64,000 nucleotides of DNA from the NCBI GenBank assembly GCA_001296005.1, contig LJHR01000011.1:124001-188000 (forward strand), read 5' to 3'. The translations under genes and the position numbers were made by a program. The stretch is from an alpha proteobacterium AAP38. GTDB taxonomy: Bacteria; Pseudomonadota; Alphaproteobacteria; Azospirillales; Azospirillaceae. The notes under the pieces were generated by a model. It worked only from the letters and a program-made list of their open reading frames with translations. It made no database searches and was not told where the DNA came from. This document shows, piece after piece, positions 34,887 to 43,819 of this stretch (position 1 is its first letter; the number at the start of each line of letters is the position of its first letter).

Positions 34887-36110
34887 CTATTCTTCGGCGG
34901 TTTTCATCAAAACCGAACGACCCGGCAGCAGGCGGTGGTTGAAGGGCAGGATGGCGGCCCCTACTGCGGGCGCATCGGCGGCCATGGCGGCGCGGCGAAG
35001 GGGGGCCAGGATCGGTACCTGTCCCCGGCCCGCCTGCATGCGGGCATTCACCGCCACCGCCAGTTCATCCACCAGCGGTGCCGGCAACCGCCCGCCGATG
35101 AACAAGGCCTGCGGGTTGATCAGGCAGGAAATGGCCAGCATCGGTCCGGTCAGCAGATCCGCCGACAGCGTGATCCAGTCCGCCAGGGCCGCCTTGCCCG
35201 CCTCGTTCAGTGACAGAAGGTCGTCGGGCTGTGTCAGGCGGTGGCCATGTGCCGCCATGTGATCGAACAGGGCCGACAGCGACACGGCATCTTGCAATGC
35301 CGCCGCCTTGGTTGCGGGATGATGGACCGGCAGGAAGCCGATCTCTCCGGCCCGGCCATCGGCACCCCGGAAATATTGCCCATCCAGGACCAGCCCGCCA
35401 CCCAGCCCCCGGCTGATCAGCAGATAGAAAAAGCTGGGATGGCGCAGGCCCAGGCCGAACTGCGCCTCGCCCAATGCCGCCGCCGTCGCGTCATTCTCCA
35501 CAAAGATGGGCAGGGCCGGCAGGCCCGTGAACAGCGACGGGATATCGGTCTGGTTCCAGACCTCATATTCATCCGGCTGATGCGGCAGATGCACCCGGCC
35601 CAGATCGTCCGGCAGGGCCACACCCAGCCCGATCAGGCGCTTGGCCTTGATATTACCCTTGGCCAAGATGGCCGACAGTTCGGTACGCGCAAACTCCGCC
35701 ACCTCGTCCGGCAGGGCGAAATCCACCTCCCGCGTGGCCCGCGCCCGCACCTGACCCAGCAGGTCCAGCACGACCAGGGTGATGTGGTCGCGGTCGATAT
35801 TGACGCCGATGGAAAAACAGCCGTCGGGATTGATGGCCAGCTTCATGGCCGGCTGCCCCCGCTGCCCCAGCAGCCTTCCGGCCTCCAGGATCAACCCTTC
35901 GGAAAGCAGGCGCTTGGTGATGTTGGCGATGGCCGGCGCCGTCAGCCCCGTAATCTCCGCCAGATCGGCCCGCGTGATCGGCCCGCCCACCCGGATCGAC
36001 TGCAAAGTCACCCGCTGATTATGATCCCCCGCCCGCTCCAGGTTCGTCCCCGACAGGCTGGCCCCCACGGCGGCGGGGATGGCGGGGGAGGGATCAGACG
36101 GTTGGGACAT
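34887..36110 (-). CDS. ROK-family transcriptional regulator (zinc motif missing)
   Basis: A 407-residue repressor. An N-terminal winged helix-turn-helix (TRADLAEITGLTAPAIANITKRLLSEGLI, about 44-72) precedes a ROK sugar-kinase-like domain (FSIGVNIDRDHITLVVLDLLG, GLGVALPDD, FVENDATAAALGE, RGLGGGLVLDG, GRAGEIGFLPV). The Cys-rich zinc site normally found after AGEIGH is replaced by HHPATKAAALQDAVSLSALFD, with no cysteines, so this is a degenerate ROK protein that probably senses a sugar without kinase activity. It likely controls the adjacent epimerase gene. Confidence 0.87.
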   Translation of the reverse strand: MSQPSDPSPAIPAAVGASLSGTNLERAGDHNQRVTLQSIRVGGPITRADLAEITGLTAPAIANITKRLLSEGLILEAGRLLGQRGQPAMKLAINPDGCFSIGVNIDRDHITLVVLDLLGQVRARATREVDFALPDEVAEFARTELSAILAKGNIKAKRLIGLGVALPDDLGRVHLPHQPDEYEVWNQTDIPSLFTGLPALPIFVENDATAAALGEAQFGLGLRHPSFFYLLISRGLGGGLVLDGQYFRGADGRAGEIGFLPVHHPATKAAALQDAVSLSALFDHMAAHGHRLTQPDDLLSLNEAGKAALADWITLSADLLTGPMLAISCLINPQALFIGGRLPAPLVDELAVAVNARMQAGRGQVPILAPLRRAAMAADAPAVGAAILPFNHRLLPGRSVLMKTAEE

Positions 36111-36226
36111 GGGCAGGGGGCGGCTTTCGAAGGTTCTGTGGCGGCAGGTGCTCCTGGAATACGCCGCCGGGCCGCCCGGGGCAATGGGCGGTTAATCGAT
36201 CGGTCGGTTCTGGATGCCGAGCCTTT

Positions 36227-36256
36227 CGCTTAGGGGGGGGCTGCCCCCCCTAAGCG
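36227..36256. terminator. G/C-run hairpin after the 46-residue gene
   Basis: Arms CGCTTAGGGGGGG (36227-36239) and CCCCCCCTAAGCG (36244-36256) pair over 13 bp, 8 nt beyond the small-protein stop codon on the minus strand. There is no T tail in that direction except a weak AAAGG. Confidence 0.6.
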
Positions 36257-36263
36257 ACCTAGC

Positions 36264-36404
36264 TTAAGCTTCCACTAGGATTGGCCAAGCTCTCCTACCA
36301 TATGCACTTGCATACAGAGTGCGGCCAGTTTGCGGGCACTTCCTAGATTTACGAAATATCCACCTGTATCCGGGAGGAGGTGGCGGCAGGCTGTGCTTAG
36401 ACAT
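36264..36404 (-). CDS. 46-residue proline-rich small protein
   Basis: Starts MSKHSLPPPPPGYRW and ends AYGRRAWPILVEA. A strong AGGAG ribosome-binding site lies 7 nt upstream of the ATG at 36404, and a hairpin terminator follows the stop. The run of five prolines followed by basic and aromatic residues is compositionally unlike its surroundings and reads as a real protein. Function unknown. It lies 169 bp downstream of the ImmA/XRE pair on the same strand and may belong to that island. Confidence 0.6.
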   Translation of the reverse strand: MSKHSLPPPPPGYRWIFRKSRKCPQTGRTLYASAYGRRAWPILVEA

Positions 36405-36573
36405 TTTGGTCTCCTGCGGGTCGAGGGGGAATTCCCTTGACAATGCCACCCACTCCATGAGACGAAATGTGTGCGAAGACGTTTCGTCAGGGGCACTGGC
36501 AGGGTAATGGTTACGCCAGCAAGCCCGCTGCCTGACGCAAACCAAGAATATGGGTCTAGGTAAACTCTAGGCC

Positions 36574-37107
36574 CTATTTTTGTTTTTTCCTGATGTAACG
36601 CAGCCTGTTATCTGCGGCTTCGTATGATACGCCAAATCGATCCATAATCTCTGATTCCGTATCGCTACGTTTGATGTGTCTTCGCGGCATCAGGATTTCT
36701 GCGGCAAACTGGTTTGCTTGAGGTTCGGTCAGCCGATATGCCTTTACATCGGTGTGTTCGGTTATTCGGGCAAGTTTGATGTTTGTGTGTAGAACTAGAT
36801 GGCCCAGCTCATGAGCCGCTGTGAATCTTGCACGACCGTTGCCCTTGCAGCCCTCGATGTAGACATCGTTGTCCAGCATGATAAATGTCCCTGACGGGCA
36901 TGTGTACCCTTCGGCCCCATCCATTTCAGTCCGGTCACCAATGAGGAATTCAAATCCCTCAAGATATCGTCCAAGGACTTGTTCAAGTATGTCCATAATT
37001 GGAAGGTAAGGGGCATCATCAAGCTTAAAGAGGCTTCTAATTCTGTTTGCTCTGATGCCTATGTCGTCCCAGGATAACGGGGGGACGATGAATGATGGTC
37101 CACTCAT
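36574..37107 (-). CDS. ImmA/IrrE-family metallopeptidase
   Basis: A 177-residue cytoplasmic zincin. The zinc motif is AAHELGHLVLHT, with His99, Glu100 and His103. The further Glu ligand is in EPQANQFAAEILMPR (about 130-145). ImmA peptidases cleave the repressor encoded beside them to relieve repression after stress. The start overlaps the stop of the XRE gene by one base (TAATG), a strongly coupled pair. Codon use and base composition are visibly more AT-rich than the flanking genes, suggesting recent acquisition. No phage integrase or ICE genes are near. Confidence 0.9.
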   Translation of the reverse strand: MSGPSFIVPPLSWDDIGIRANRIRSLFKLDDAPYLPIMDILEQVLGRYLEGFEFLIGDRTEMDGAEGYTCPSGTFIMLDNDVYIEGCKGNGRARFTAAHELGHLVLHTNIKLARITEHTDVKAYRLTEPQANQFAAEILMPRRHIKRSDTESEIMDRFGVSYEAADNRLRYIRKKQK

Positions 37108-37460
37108 TATTTTTCTCCCCGTTTAAGTATTGTCTGGATTTCCTTCAGTTGGTCATCAGACAACGTATCGAATTTCCTGGCTAGCAAGCCTGCAGTATCC
37201 CTTGCAAAAGGGTTCAGGGCGTAAATTCTGAAATTATCTCTGCTCTTGTCGAATGCGGAGAGGAGCCGTTCTGCTGCCTCACCTGTGAGGCGATACGCTT
37301 TCACTATCATCTCTCCGAAACCGTCGGGAGGTGCCTTGCGCCCTGTTTCTACGGCCGAGAGGAAAGCGGGTGATCGTTCAACCTTCTCCGCCATGTCGAG
37401 AAGCCTTTCGTCCTTGTCGATACGCAACTTCCGCAGTTCTTTGCCAATTTCTGTGACCAT
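37107..37460 (-). CDS. XRE-family transcriptional regulator
   Basis: A 117-residue protein with an N-terminal helix-turn-helix (IGKELRKLRIDKDERLLDMAEKVERSPAFLSAVETGRK, about 4-42) and a helical C-terminal half. The ATG at 37460 has GGGGAGA upstream; the in-frame extension is rich in Arg and is not credible. It is the antitoxin/repressor-like partner of the ImmA peptidase. Candidate binding sequences (TTTACCT half-sites) lie at 37487-37495 and 37532-37549 upstream. Base composition is lower in GC than that of the genome. Confidence 0.87.
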   Translation of the reverse strand: MVTEIGKELRKLRIDKDERLLDMAEKVERSPAFLSAVETGRKAPPDGFGEMIVKAYRLTGEAAERLLSAFDKSRDNFRIYALNPFARDTAGLLARKFDTLSDDQLKEIQTILKRGEK

Positions 37461-37531
37461 CGCCGTTCTCCCCTTGCGATGTCGGAATTTACCTTGGCGT
37501 CGTCGCTGAGTCAATCGCGCGCATGAAAATT

Positions 37532-37549
37532 TTTCACCTGTAGGTAAAA
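37532..37549. promoter_or_regulatory. Candidate XRE operator
   Basis: TTTCACCTGTAGGTAAAA, a near-palindrome (ACCT-AGGT arms) in the gap between the divergent XRE and SulP genes. A related half-site TTTACCT occurs at 37488. Proposed from symmetry and position only. Confidence 0.35.
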
Positions 37550-37658
37550 TTATTCTACCAGCGACTGCCGGTATCCGCTCACCCCTTGACCAACATCCCC
37601 CAAAAGGCGGAACCTGAGAGAACTACATAATTCCTGATGTTGTTCTGTGAGGCCGCCC

Positions 37659-39356
37659 ATGAGCGCCAACCCTGTTCCCCTGACCCGCGACCTCCTGCCC
37701 AAGCTGGTCACCACCCTGCGTGAAGGCTACGGCCTAGCATCCCTGCGGGCCGATGCCATTGCCGGGCTGACGGTGGCCATCGTGGCCCTGCCGCTGGCCA
37801 TGGCGCTGGCCATCGCCTCGGGCACGACGCCGGACAAGGGGCTGGTCACGGCGGTGGTGGCGGGGTTCCTGATTTCGGCGTTGGGCGGCAGCCGGGTGCA
37901 GATCGGGGGGCCGACAGGGGCGTTTGTCGTCGTCGTTGTCGGGGTGATCAACCAGCATGGCTATGATGGACTGGTGCTGGCGACCCTGATGGCCGGCATC
38001 ATTCTGGTGGCCGCTGCGCTGCTGCGCCTGGGGCAATGGATCAAATATATCCCGGAACCTGTCGTGACCGGCTTCACCGCCGGGATCGCCGTCATCATAT
38101 TCTCCAGCCAGATCAAGGATCTGCTGGGCCTGTCGATGGGGGCAGTCCCGGCGGAGTTCATTGATAAATGGCCCGCCTTCTGGGCTGCCCGCGACACGGT
38201 GGGGGTGGCGGCCCTGGTGGGGCTGGGGGCATTGGCCTTGATCTTGTGCCTGCGTCGCTGGGCACCCCGGATACCCGGGTTTCTGGTGGCGGTGGTGCTG
38301 GGCTCCGTCGCGGCCTTCGTCCTGGGCCTGCCGGTGGAAACCATCGGTTCAAAATTCGGCGGTATCCCCGACCATCTGCCGATGCCGGTAATGCCGGATG
38401 TTACCTGGGGGAAGCTGCGTACCCTGCTGCCCGCAGCATTGACCATCGCCTTTCTGGCAGGGGTCGAGTCGCTGCTATCGGCGGTCGTGGCGGATGGAAT
38501 GACAGGGCGGCGGCATCGGCCCAATGCCGAATTGCTGGCCCAGGGGGTGGCCAATACGGCGTCGGCCCTGGTGGGTGGGCTGCCGGCCACGGGGGCCATT
38601 GCGCGTACCGTCACCAATATCCGGTCGGGTGCCCGCTCGCCTGTCTCCGGCATGCTGCATGCGGCCTTCCTGCTGCTGTTCATGCTGGTCTTCAGCGGGC
38701 TGGCCGCCTTTGTACCGCTGGCGGTGCTGGCTGCCGTGCTGGTGGTGGTGGCGTGGAACATGAGCGATGCGGGACGGTTCCTGCATGCTTTGCGCACAGC
38801 TCCCGTCAGTGATCGGGTGCTGCTGCTGACCACCTTCACCCTGACCATCGCCATCGACCTGACGGTGGCGATCGAGGTCGGGGTGCTGCTGGCGGCTGTG
38901 TTGTTCATGCACCGCATGTCGGAAACCGTTGCCGTATCCGACAGCGGGGAGCAGCCGGGTCTTGCCAAGGGTCTGCCAACAGGGGCCGCCCTTTACCGGA
39001 TCGACGGGCCGATGTTTTTCGGGGCGGCGCGCAAGCTGCTGGACGTGCTGGACCGCACCGGCGGCGCGCCGCGTGTTCTGATCCTGGATATGAATGCCGT
39101 GCCCATGCTGGACGCCACGGGTGCCGACGCCCTGTCCACCCTGGTGGCACGCGCGGCCAAGCGCGGGGCGCATGTGGTGATGGCGGGGGTGCAGCGCCAA
39201 CCGCTGGGCGTGCTGCGCGGACTGGGCCTGCGCCACCGCAAGGGGCCGGTGATCTTCGCCGCCGATATTGCTCGGGCCAAGGCAGAGGCAACGCATCTTC
39301 TGTCCGAAGGTTCCGGCACCAGCGCGGGGGGCAGCCCGGCGAGCGGGGCGGATTGA
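37659..39356 (+). CDS. SulP-family inorganic anion transporter with STAS domain
   Basis: A 565-residue inner-membrane transporter. About twelve TM segments run from residue 30 to 410, starting with the SulP signature DAIAGLTVAIVALPLAMALAIASG and including GGSRVQIGGPTGAFVVVV. The C-terminal STAS domain (about 450-545) carries RIDGPMFFGAARKLLDVLD and VLILDMNAVPMLDATGADAL. SulP members import sulfate, bicarbonate or other anions; the substrate is not clear. The ATG at 37659 has GAGG at 7 nt; a GTG at 37647 is an alternative. It is transcribed away from the XRE/ImmA island. Confidence 0.93.
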   Translation: MSANPVPLTRDLLPKLVTTLREGYGLASLRADAIAGLTVAIVALPLAMALAIASGTTPDKGLVTAVVAGFLISALGGSRVQIGGPTGAFVVVVVGVINQHGYDGLVLATLMAGIILVAAALLRLGQWIKYIPEPVVTGFTAGIAVIIFSSQIKDLLGLSMGAVPAEFIDKWPAFWAARDTVGVAALVGLGALALILCLRRWAPRIPGFLVAVVLGSVAAFVLGLPVETIGSKFGGIPDHLPMPVMPDVTWGKLRTLLPAALTIAFLAGVESLLSAVVADGMTGRRHRPNAELLAQGVANTASALVGGLPATGAIARTVTNIRSGARSPVSGMLHAAFLLLFMLVFSGLAAFVPLAVLAAVLVVVAWNMSDAGRFLHALRTAPVSDRVLLLTTFTLTIAIDLTVAIEVGVLLAAVLFMHRMSETVAVSDSGEQPGLAKGLPTGAALYRIDGPMFFGAARKLLDVLDRTGGAPRVLILDMNAVPMLDATGADALSTLVARAAKRGAHVVMAGVQRQPLGVLRGLGLRHRKGPVIFAADIARAKAEATHLLSEGSGTSAGGSPASGAD

Positions 39357-39411
39357 CAGCGCCGCCGCTTTCGCGGTCAATGCCGCGCTTGTACCGATCC
39401 CGATCCGGTTG

Positions 39412-40509
39412 ATGATGACCAAGCTTGTTTACCTGTGCGACTGGCTGCCGCCCGATTTCGGCGCCGTCGGCCAATATGCCGTGATGCATTGCCGTGACCG
39501 CGCGGCACTGGGCTATGACGTCACCCTGGTGGGCCTGACGTCAGGCAATGAGGCGAGCCTGACTGAAGAAGCGGTCGGTCCCGGCTCCGTACGCACCCTG
39601 CGCCTGCCAGCCCCGCCGCTGGACCGCGCCAGCCTGGGCCGGCGTCTGGCCTGGACCGTGCGCACCAATGCCATGCTGATCAGCCGGGCCTGGAAATACC
39701 TGTCGGCAGCGGATGAGATCCTGTTCACCGGGTCGCCGCCCTTCCTGCTGCATTTCCTGGTGCCGCTGAATGTCGTGCTGCGCAAGAAGCTGATCTATCG
39801 GATCGCGGACTTCCATCCCGAATGCCTGATCGCCTCGCGTACGACACCTTCCAAGGTTCTGGACGCTGCCCTGGCCCTGACCATCTGGCTGCGCCGGCGG
39901 GTGCAGATGTTTGAGGCGTCGGGAGAGGATCAGGTCCGCCTGCTGCGCCGGTATGGCATCCCCGCCGATAACATCGTGCTGAAGCGTGATCCGCCGCCCG
40001 TGGAACTGACAGGCGATGAGGTGCCGCTGGCTGTCCCGGCGGAACTGGTGGGCAAGAAAATCCTGCTCTATTCCGGCAATTGGGGTGTGGCGCACGATAC
40101 CGACACCTTTATCGACGCATATATCCGCCATCACCGGACGGGCAGCGGCACCGTCGGCCTGTGGCTGAACGCCATCGGGGCCGGGGCCGATGTCGTGGAA
40201 CAAAGGTTGAAGGATGAGGGTCTGCCCGTGGCGCGCGGTCGTCCCGTGCCGTTCGGGGACTTGGGCCGCCTCCTGGTCACGCCCGATGCGCATCTGATCA
40301 CGCTGCGCGACGGGTTCGTGGCGTATGTCATTCCGTCCAAGACCTATGGCTGCATCGCGTCGGGCAAGGATGTGCTCTATATCGGCTCGCCGGAATCGGA
40401 TGTCGACCTGATCTGCCGCGAGGGTCAGCGCGAGGGCCAGCGCTATATCCGCACGGATGTCGGCGATACCGACGCGGTATTCCGGGCGCTGGAGACGCTG
40501 GGGGCGTAA
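39412..40509 (+). CDS. Glycosyltransferase (GT4-like, GT-B fold)
   Basis: A 365-residue protein starting MMTKLVYLCDWLPPDFGAVGQY. The N-terminal Rossmann-like half and the later donor-binding region (ILLYSGNWGVAHDTDTFIDAY, near 220) fit the GT-B layout of GT4 enzymes. IPSKTYGCIASGKDVLYIGSPESDV (near 310) resembles the E/PxK-xxE-like nucleotide-sugar site. The open frame upstream to 39268 overlaps SulP and is not used; the ribosome-binding site is weak. Followed by gmd and fcl, it could use GDP-fucose or build the chain that receives it, for a surface polysaccharide. Confidence 0.75.
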   Translation: MMTKLVYLCDWLPPDFGAVGQYAVMHCRDRAALGYDVTLVGLTSGNEASLTEEAVGPGSVRTLRLPAPPLDRASLGRRLAWTVRTNAMLISRAWKYLSAADEILFTGSPPFLLHFLVPLNVVLRKKLIYRIADFHPECLIASRTTPSKVLDAALALTIWLRRRVQMFEASGEDQVRLLRRYGIPADNIVLKRDPPPVELTGDEVPLAVPAELVGKKILLYSGNWGVAHDTDTFIDAYIRHHRTGSGTVGLWLNAIGAGADVVEQRLKDEGLPVARGRPVPFGDLGRLLVTPDAHLITLRDGFVAYVIPSKTYGCIASGKDVLYIGSPESDVDLICREGQREGQRYIRTDVGDTDAVFRALETLGA

Positions 40510-40641
40510 CGGGTTCGCGTTCGGCGCGGGTTCACAATTCTGCCGCGACGCGGTAGAAGCACGGTTTGTTCGCCGCTGGCGGGGCGGTCAGGCGGTTCCT
40601 TTAACGGCGGTGGGCCAACCACCGCCCCGGAGAGTAGAAGC

Positions 40642-41682
40642 ATGTCGCGTAAGGTTGCCTTGATCACCGGCGTCACCGGCCAGGATGGTGCCTATCTGTC
40701 GGAACTGCTGCTGTCCAAGGGCTATATCGTCCATGGTCTGAAGCGCCGCTCCTCCTCGCTGAATACGGCCCGCATCGACCACCTTTATCAGGATATCCAC
40801 GAAAAGGATGTGCGGTTCCAGCTGCATTATGGCGACCTGACCGACAGCACCAACCTGATCCGCATCGTGCAGGAAACCCAGCCGGACGAGATCTACAATC
40901 TGGCCGCACAAAGCCACGTCCAGGTCAGCTTCGAGACCCCGGAATATACCGCCAATGCCGATGGTATCGGCACGCTACGCCTGCTGGAGGCCATCCGCAT
41001 CCTGAAGCTGGAAGAAAAGACCCGCTTCTATCAGGCCTCCACGTCGGAACTCTACGGTCTGGTGCAGGAAGTGCCGCAGCGGGAGACGACGCCGTTCTAT
41101 CCGCGCAGCCCCTATGCCGCTGCCAAGCTTTACGCCTACTGGATCACGGTGAATTACCGCGAGGCCTATGGCATGCATGCCAGCAACGGCATCCTGTTCA
41201 ACCATGAAAGCCCGATCCGCGGCGAAACCTTCGTGACCCGCAAGATCACGCGCGCCGTGGCCGCCATCCATCATGGCAAGCAGGATTGCCTGTATCTGGG
41301 CAACCTGGACGCCAAGCGCGACTGGGGTCATGCCCGCGACTATGTCGAAGGCATGTGGCGCATCCTGCAGCAGGAAAAGGCCGAGGATTACGTGCTGGCC
41401 ACGGGCGAAACGCACACGGTGCGTGAATTCGTGGAACGCGCCTTCGGCCATGTCGGCAAGAATATCGAATGGAGCGGTGAGGGTGTGGACGAGATCGGCC
41501 GCGATGCCGCCAGCGGCGCCGTGCTGGTCCGCATCGACCCGCGCTATTTCCGCCCGACCGAGGTTGACTTGCTGCTGGGCGACCCGGCCAAGGCCAAGGA
41601 AAAGCTGGGCTGGGCCCACACCACCTCCTTCCCCGATCTGGTGAAGGACATGGTTCTGTCCGACGTGAAGCTGTTGGCCTGA
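40642..41682 (+). CDS. gmd: GDP-mannose 4,6-dehydratase
   Basis: A 346-residue extended short-chain dehydrogenase. NADP-binding [11 protein letters not shown] (about 10-20), the family motif [15 protein letters not shown], catalytic Ser/Glu region ASTSELYG, and Tyr-xxx-Lys in [12 protein letters not shown] are intact. [16 protein letters not shown] is a Gmd hallmark. It converts GDP-D-mannose to GDP-4-keto-6-deoxy-mannose. GGAGAG precedes the ATG by 9 nt. It is 23 bp upstream of fcl, a two-gene unit for GDP-L-fucose synthesis. Confidence 0.97.
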   Translation: MSRKVALITGVTGQDGAYLSELLLSKGYIVHGLKRRSSSLNTARIDHLYQDIHEKDVRFQLHYGDLTDSTNLIRIVQETQPDEIYNLAAQSHVQVSFETPEYTANADGIGTLRLLEAIRILKLEEKTRFYQASTSELYGLVQEVPQRETTPFYPRSPYAAAKLYAYWITVNYREAYGMHASNGILFNHESPIRGETFVTRKITRAVAAIHHGKQDCLYLGNLDAKRDWGHARDYVEGMWRILQQEKAEDYVLATGETHTVREFVERAFGHVGKNIEWSGEGVDEIGRDAASGAVLVRIDPRYFRPTEVDLLLGDPAKAKEKLGWAHTTSFPDLVKDMVLSDVKLLA

Positions 41683-41705
41683 CTGGTGCCCCAAAGGAAC
41701 GGATA

Positions 41706-42674
41706 ATGAGCGATCTGAAGCCCTATGACCTGACGGGCAAGCGCGTCTGGGTATCCGGCCATCGCGGCATGGTGGGCGGTGCCGTCGTCCGCCGCCTGCA
41801 ATCCGAAGGCTGCACCGTCCTGACGGCAGGTCGCGATAGGCTGGACCTGACGCGTCAGGCAGCGGTGGAGGAATGGGTCGCCGCCAACAAGCCGGACGCC
41901 GTCGTGGTGGCGGCGGCCAAGGTCGGCGGCATCCTGGCCAATAACAGCTATCCGGCGGATTTCCTCTACGACAACCTGATGATCGAGACGAACATCATCC
42001 AGGCATCGTTCCGCAACAATGTCGAAAAGCTGCTGTTCCTGGGTTCGTCCTGCATCTATCCGAAGCTGGCACCGCAGCCGATGACAGAGGATGCGCTGCT
42101 GACCGGCCCGCTGGAGCCGACCAATGAATGGTACGCGATCGCCAAGATCGCGGGCATCAAGCTGTGCCAGGCCTATCGCAAGCAGCATGGCTGCGACTAT
42201 ATCTCCGCCATGCCGACCAACCTTTACGGCATTGGTGACAATTTCCATCCCCAGGGCAGCCATGTCCTGCCGGCCCTGATGGCCCGCCTGCATGACGCCA
42301 AGCGTGACAGGCTGCCGGAGGTCACGATCTGGGGCACGGGCAAGCCGCTGCGTGAATTCCTCTATGTCGATGATCTGGCCGACGGTCTGGTCTTCCTGCT
42401 GAAGAATTACAGCGGCCATGACCATGTGAATATCGGCACCGGTCAGGAAGTGTCGATCCGTACGCTGGCCGAACAGGTGGCCGCCACCGTCGGCTGGCAG
42501 GGCCGGTTCGCCTTTGACGCGACCAAGCCGGACGGCAGCCCGCGCAAGCTGATGGACAATTCCAAGTTGGCCAAGCTGGGCTGGACCGCCAGGACCAGTC
42601 TGGCTGAGGGGCTGCGCCTCACCTATCAATGGTTCCTGGAAGAGGGGGCCAAGGGCGGGTTGCGCGGGATCTGA
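41706..42674 (+). CDS. fcl: GDP-L-fucose synthase
   Basis: A 322-residue NADPH-dependent epimerase/reductase (WcaG). It converts GDP-4-keto-6-deoxy-mannose to GDP-L-fucose. The coenzyme loop is [15 protein letters not shown] (about 17-31). The hallmark [22 protein letters not shown] and catalytic Tyr-xxx-Lys in [15 protein letters not shown] follow, with [24 protein letters not shown] lies before the ATG. It forms an operon with gmd and ends at an intrinsic terminator. The resulting fucose probably enters a capsule, exopolysaccharide or LPS. Confidence 0.97.
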   Translation: MSDLKPYDLTGKRVWVSGHRGMVGGAVVRRLQSEGCTVLTAGRDRLDLTRQAAVEEWVAANKPDAVVVAAAKVGGILANNSYPADFLYDNLMIETNIIQASFRNNVEKLLFLGSSCIYPKLAPQPMTEDALLTGPLEPTNEWYAIAKIAGIKLCQAYRKQHGCDYISAMPTNLYGIGDNFHPQGSHVLPALMARLHDAKRDRLPEVTIWGTGKPLREFLYVDDLADGLVFLLKNYSGHDHVNIGTGQEVSIRTLAEQVAATVGWQGRFAFDATKPDGSPRKLMDNSKLAKLGWTARTSLAEGLRLTYQWFLEEGAKGGLRGI

Positions 42675-42703
42675 TCCCAACGATCCTTCCAGATTATTTG
42701 TTG

Positions 42704-42736
42704 AAAGGCCGGACGGCGATGGCTGTCCGGCCTTTT
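42704..42736 (+). terminator. Rho-independent terminator after gmd-fcl
   Basis: A perfect 11-bp stem AAAGGCCGGAC (42704-42714) with 42725-42735, ending in TTTT. Confidence 0.85.
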
Positions 42737-42909
42737 GCATTTCAGCACGCGGGTGGCGTGCGCTTTGACCCGTTATAACAAAATCACCTTCCGCAATAGC
42801 ATCCCTATGCTTGTTCCGTTGGGGTGACGGCGCGACACTTCTCCCACGCAACCTCACCCATTTGATCCAATCACGCCGCCGGCAGGGCCGGGCGGCCAAG
42901 GGGGAAGTC

Positions 42910-43818
42910 ATGTCCTGGTATGCCCTTGCCACGCTTGAAAATGCCGATGGTCCGGCGGCCCTGGTCTTGCCCGATGGGGCGGTGACAGTGACCGATCTGC
43001 CCGATGCCGGCGACCTTGCCGGCCTGTCGGTCACCGACATCATCCGCCGCTGGGGGGAGTTGGAGGCGCGTATCGACCGTCTGGCCGTGGCCGCCGACAA
43101 TGGCGCGCGGCAGGGGAATGTAGCGTTGACAAAGGCTCCGCGTACCGCGGTACCGTTCCAGCCGTTCCGCATCTTCGGCGCCGCGTCGAACTATATCGAG
43201 CATGCGGCGGAGATGGAGACGAAACTGGCCGCCAAGGTGGACAGCACGCCGTTCGTCTTCATGAAATCCCAATCCAGCATCATCGGCCCCGATGAACCCG
43301 TGGTCCTGCCGCCCGAAAGCCAGAAGGTGGATTGGGAGGTGGAACTGGGTGTGGTCATCGGCAAGGCCGGGCGACGCATCCCGGAGGCACGCGCCCTGGA
43401 TCATGTCGCGGGATATGTCGTGGTCAACGATATCTCCGCCCGCGACCTGACGCGCCGCACCGACTTTCCGTTCAGCCATGACTGGTTCCGGGGCAAGAGC
43501 TTTGACAGTTTCACGCCCGTCGGCCCCTGGTTCGTGCCGAAATCCTGCGTGCCCGACCTGCACCGTCTGCGCCTGACCCTGTCGGTGAATGGGGAGATGA
43601 TGCAGGACGGGACCAGCGGCGACATGATTTTTAACACATTTGAACAGATCGCCTATCTGTCGCGCCTGCTGGAACTGCGCCCCACCGACCTTTTGGCCAC
43701 GGGCACGCCCGCCGGTGTGGGCATGGCACGCGGCATCTTCCTGAAGCCGGGCGACCGCATGGTGGCCGGCATCGAGCATGTGGGCGAGATCGCCAATCCC
43801 GTGATCGCGGAGGGTTGA
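42910..43818 (+). CDS. Fumarylacetoacetate hydrolase (FAH)-family protein
   Basis: A 302-residue FAH-superfamily enzyme and the first gene of a seven-gene operon. The C-terminal catalytic domain shows FGAASNYIEHAAEM, metal ligands in DWEVELGVVIG (Glu-x-Glu), VVNDISARD, KSFDSFTPVGPW and LATGTPAGVGM. Members hydrolyse or hydrate acylpyruvates and ring-cleavage products, or decarboxylate oxaloacetate. The ATG at 42910 is chosen (GGGGA nearby); the open frame upstream is poorly conserved. The stop is 1 nt before the binding-protein gene, so the enzyme and the transporter are made together. Confidence 0.88.
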   Translation: MSWYALATLENADGPAALVLPDGAVTVTDLPDAGDLAGLSVTDIIRRWGELEARIDRLAVAADNGARQGNVALTKAPRTAVPFQPFRIFGAASNYIEHAAEMETKLAAKVDSTPFVFMKSQSSIIGPDEPVVLPPESQKVDWEVELGVVIGKAGRRIPEARALDHVAGYVVVNDISARDLTRRTDFPFSHDWFRGKSFDSFTPVGPWFVPKSCVPDLHRLRLTLSVNGEMMQDGTSGDMIFNTFEQIAYLSRLLELRPTDLLATGTPAGVGMARGIFLKPGDRMVAGIEHVGEIANPVIAEG

Positions 43819-43819
43819 G

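Noticed and set aside
36264-37514. A prophage remnant around the XRE/ImmA pair.
   Set aside because: No integrase, terminase, structural or attachment-site features are seen; only the regulator-peptidase pair and a small ORF are present.
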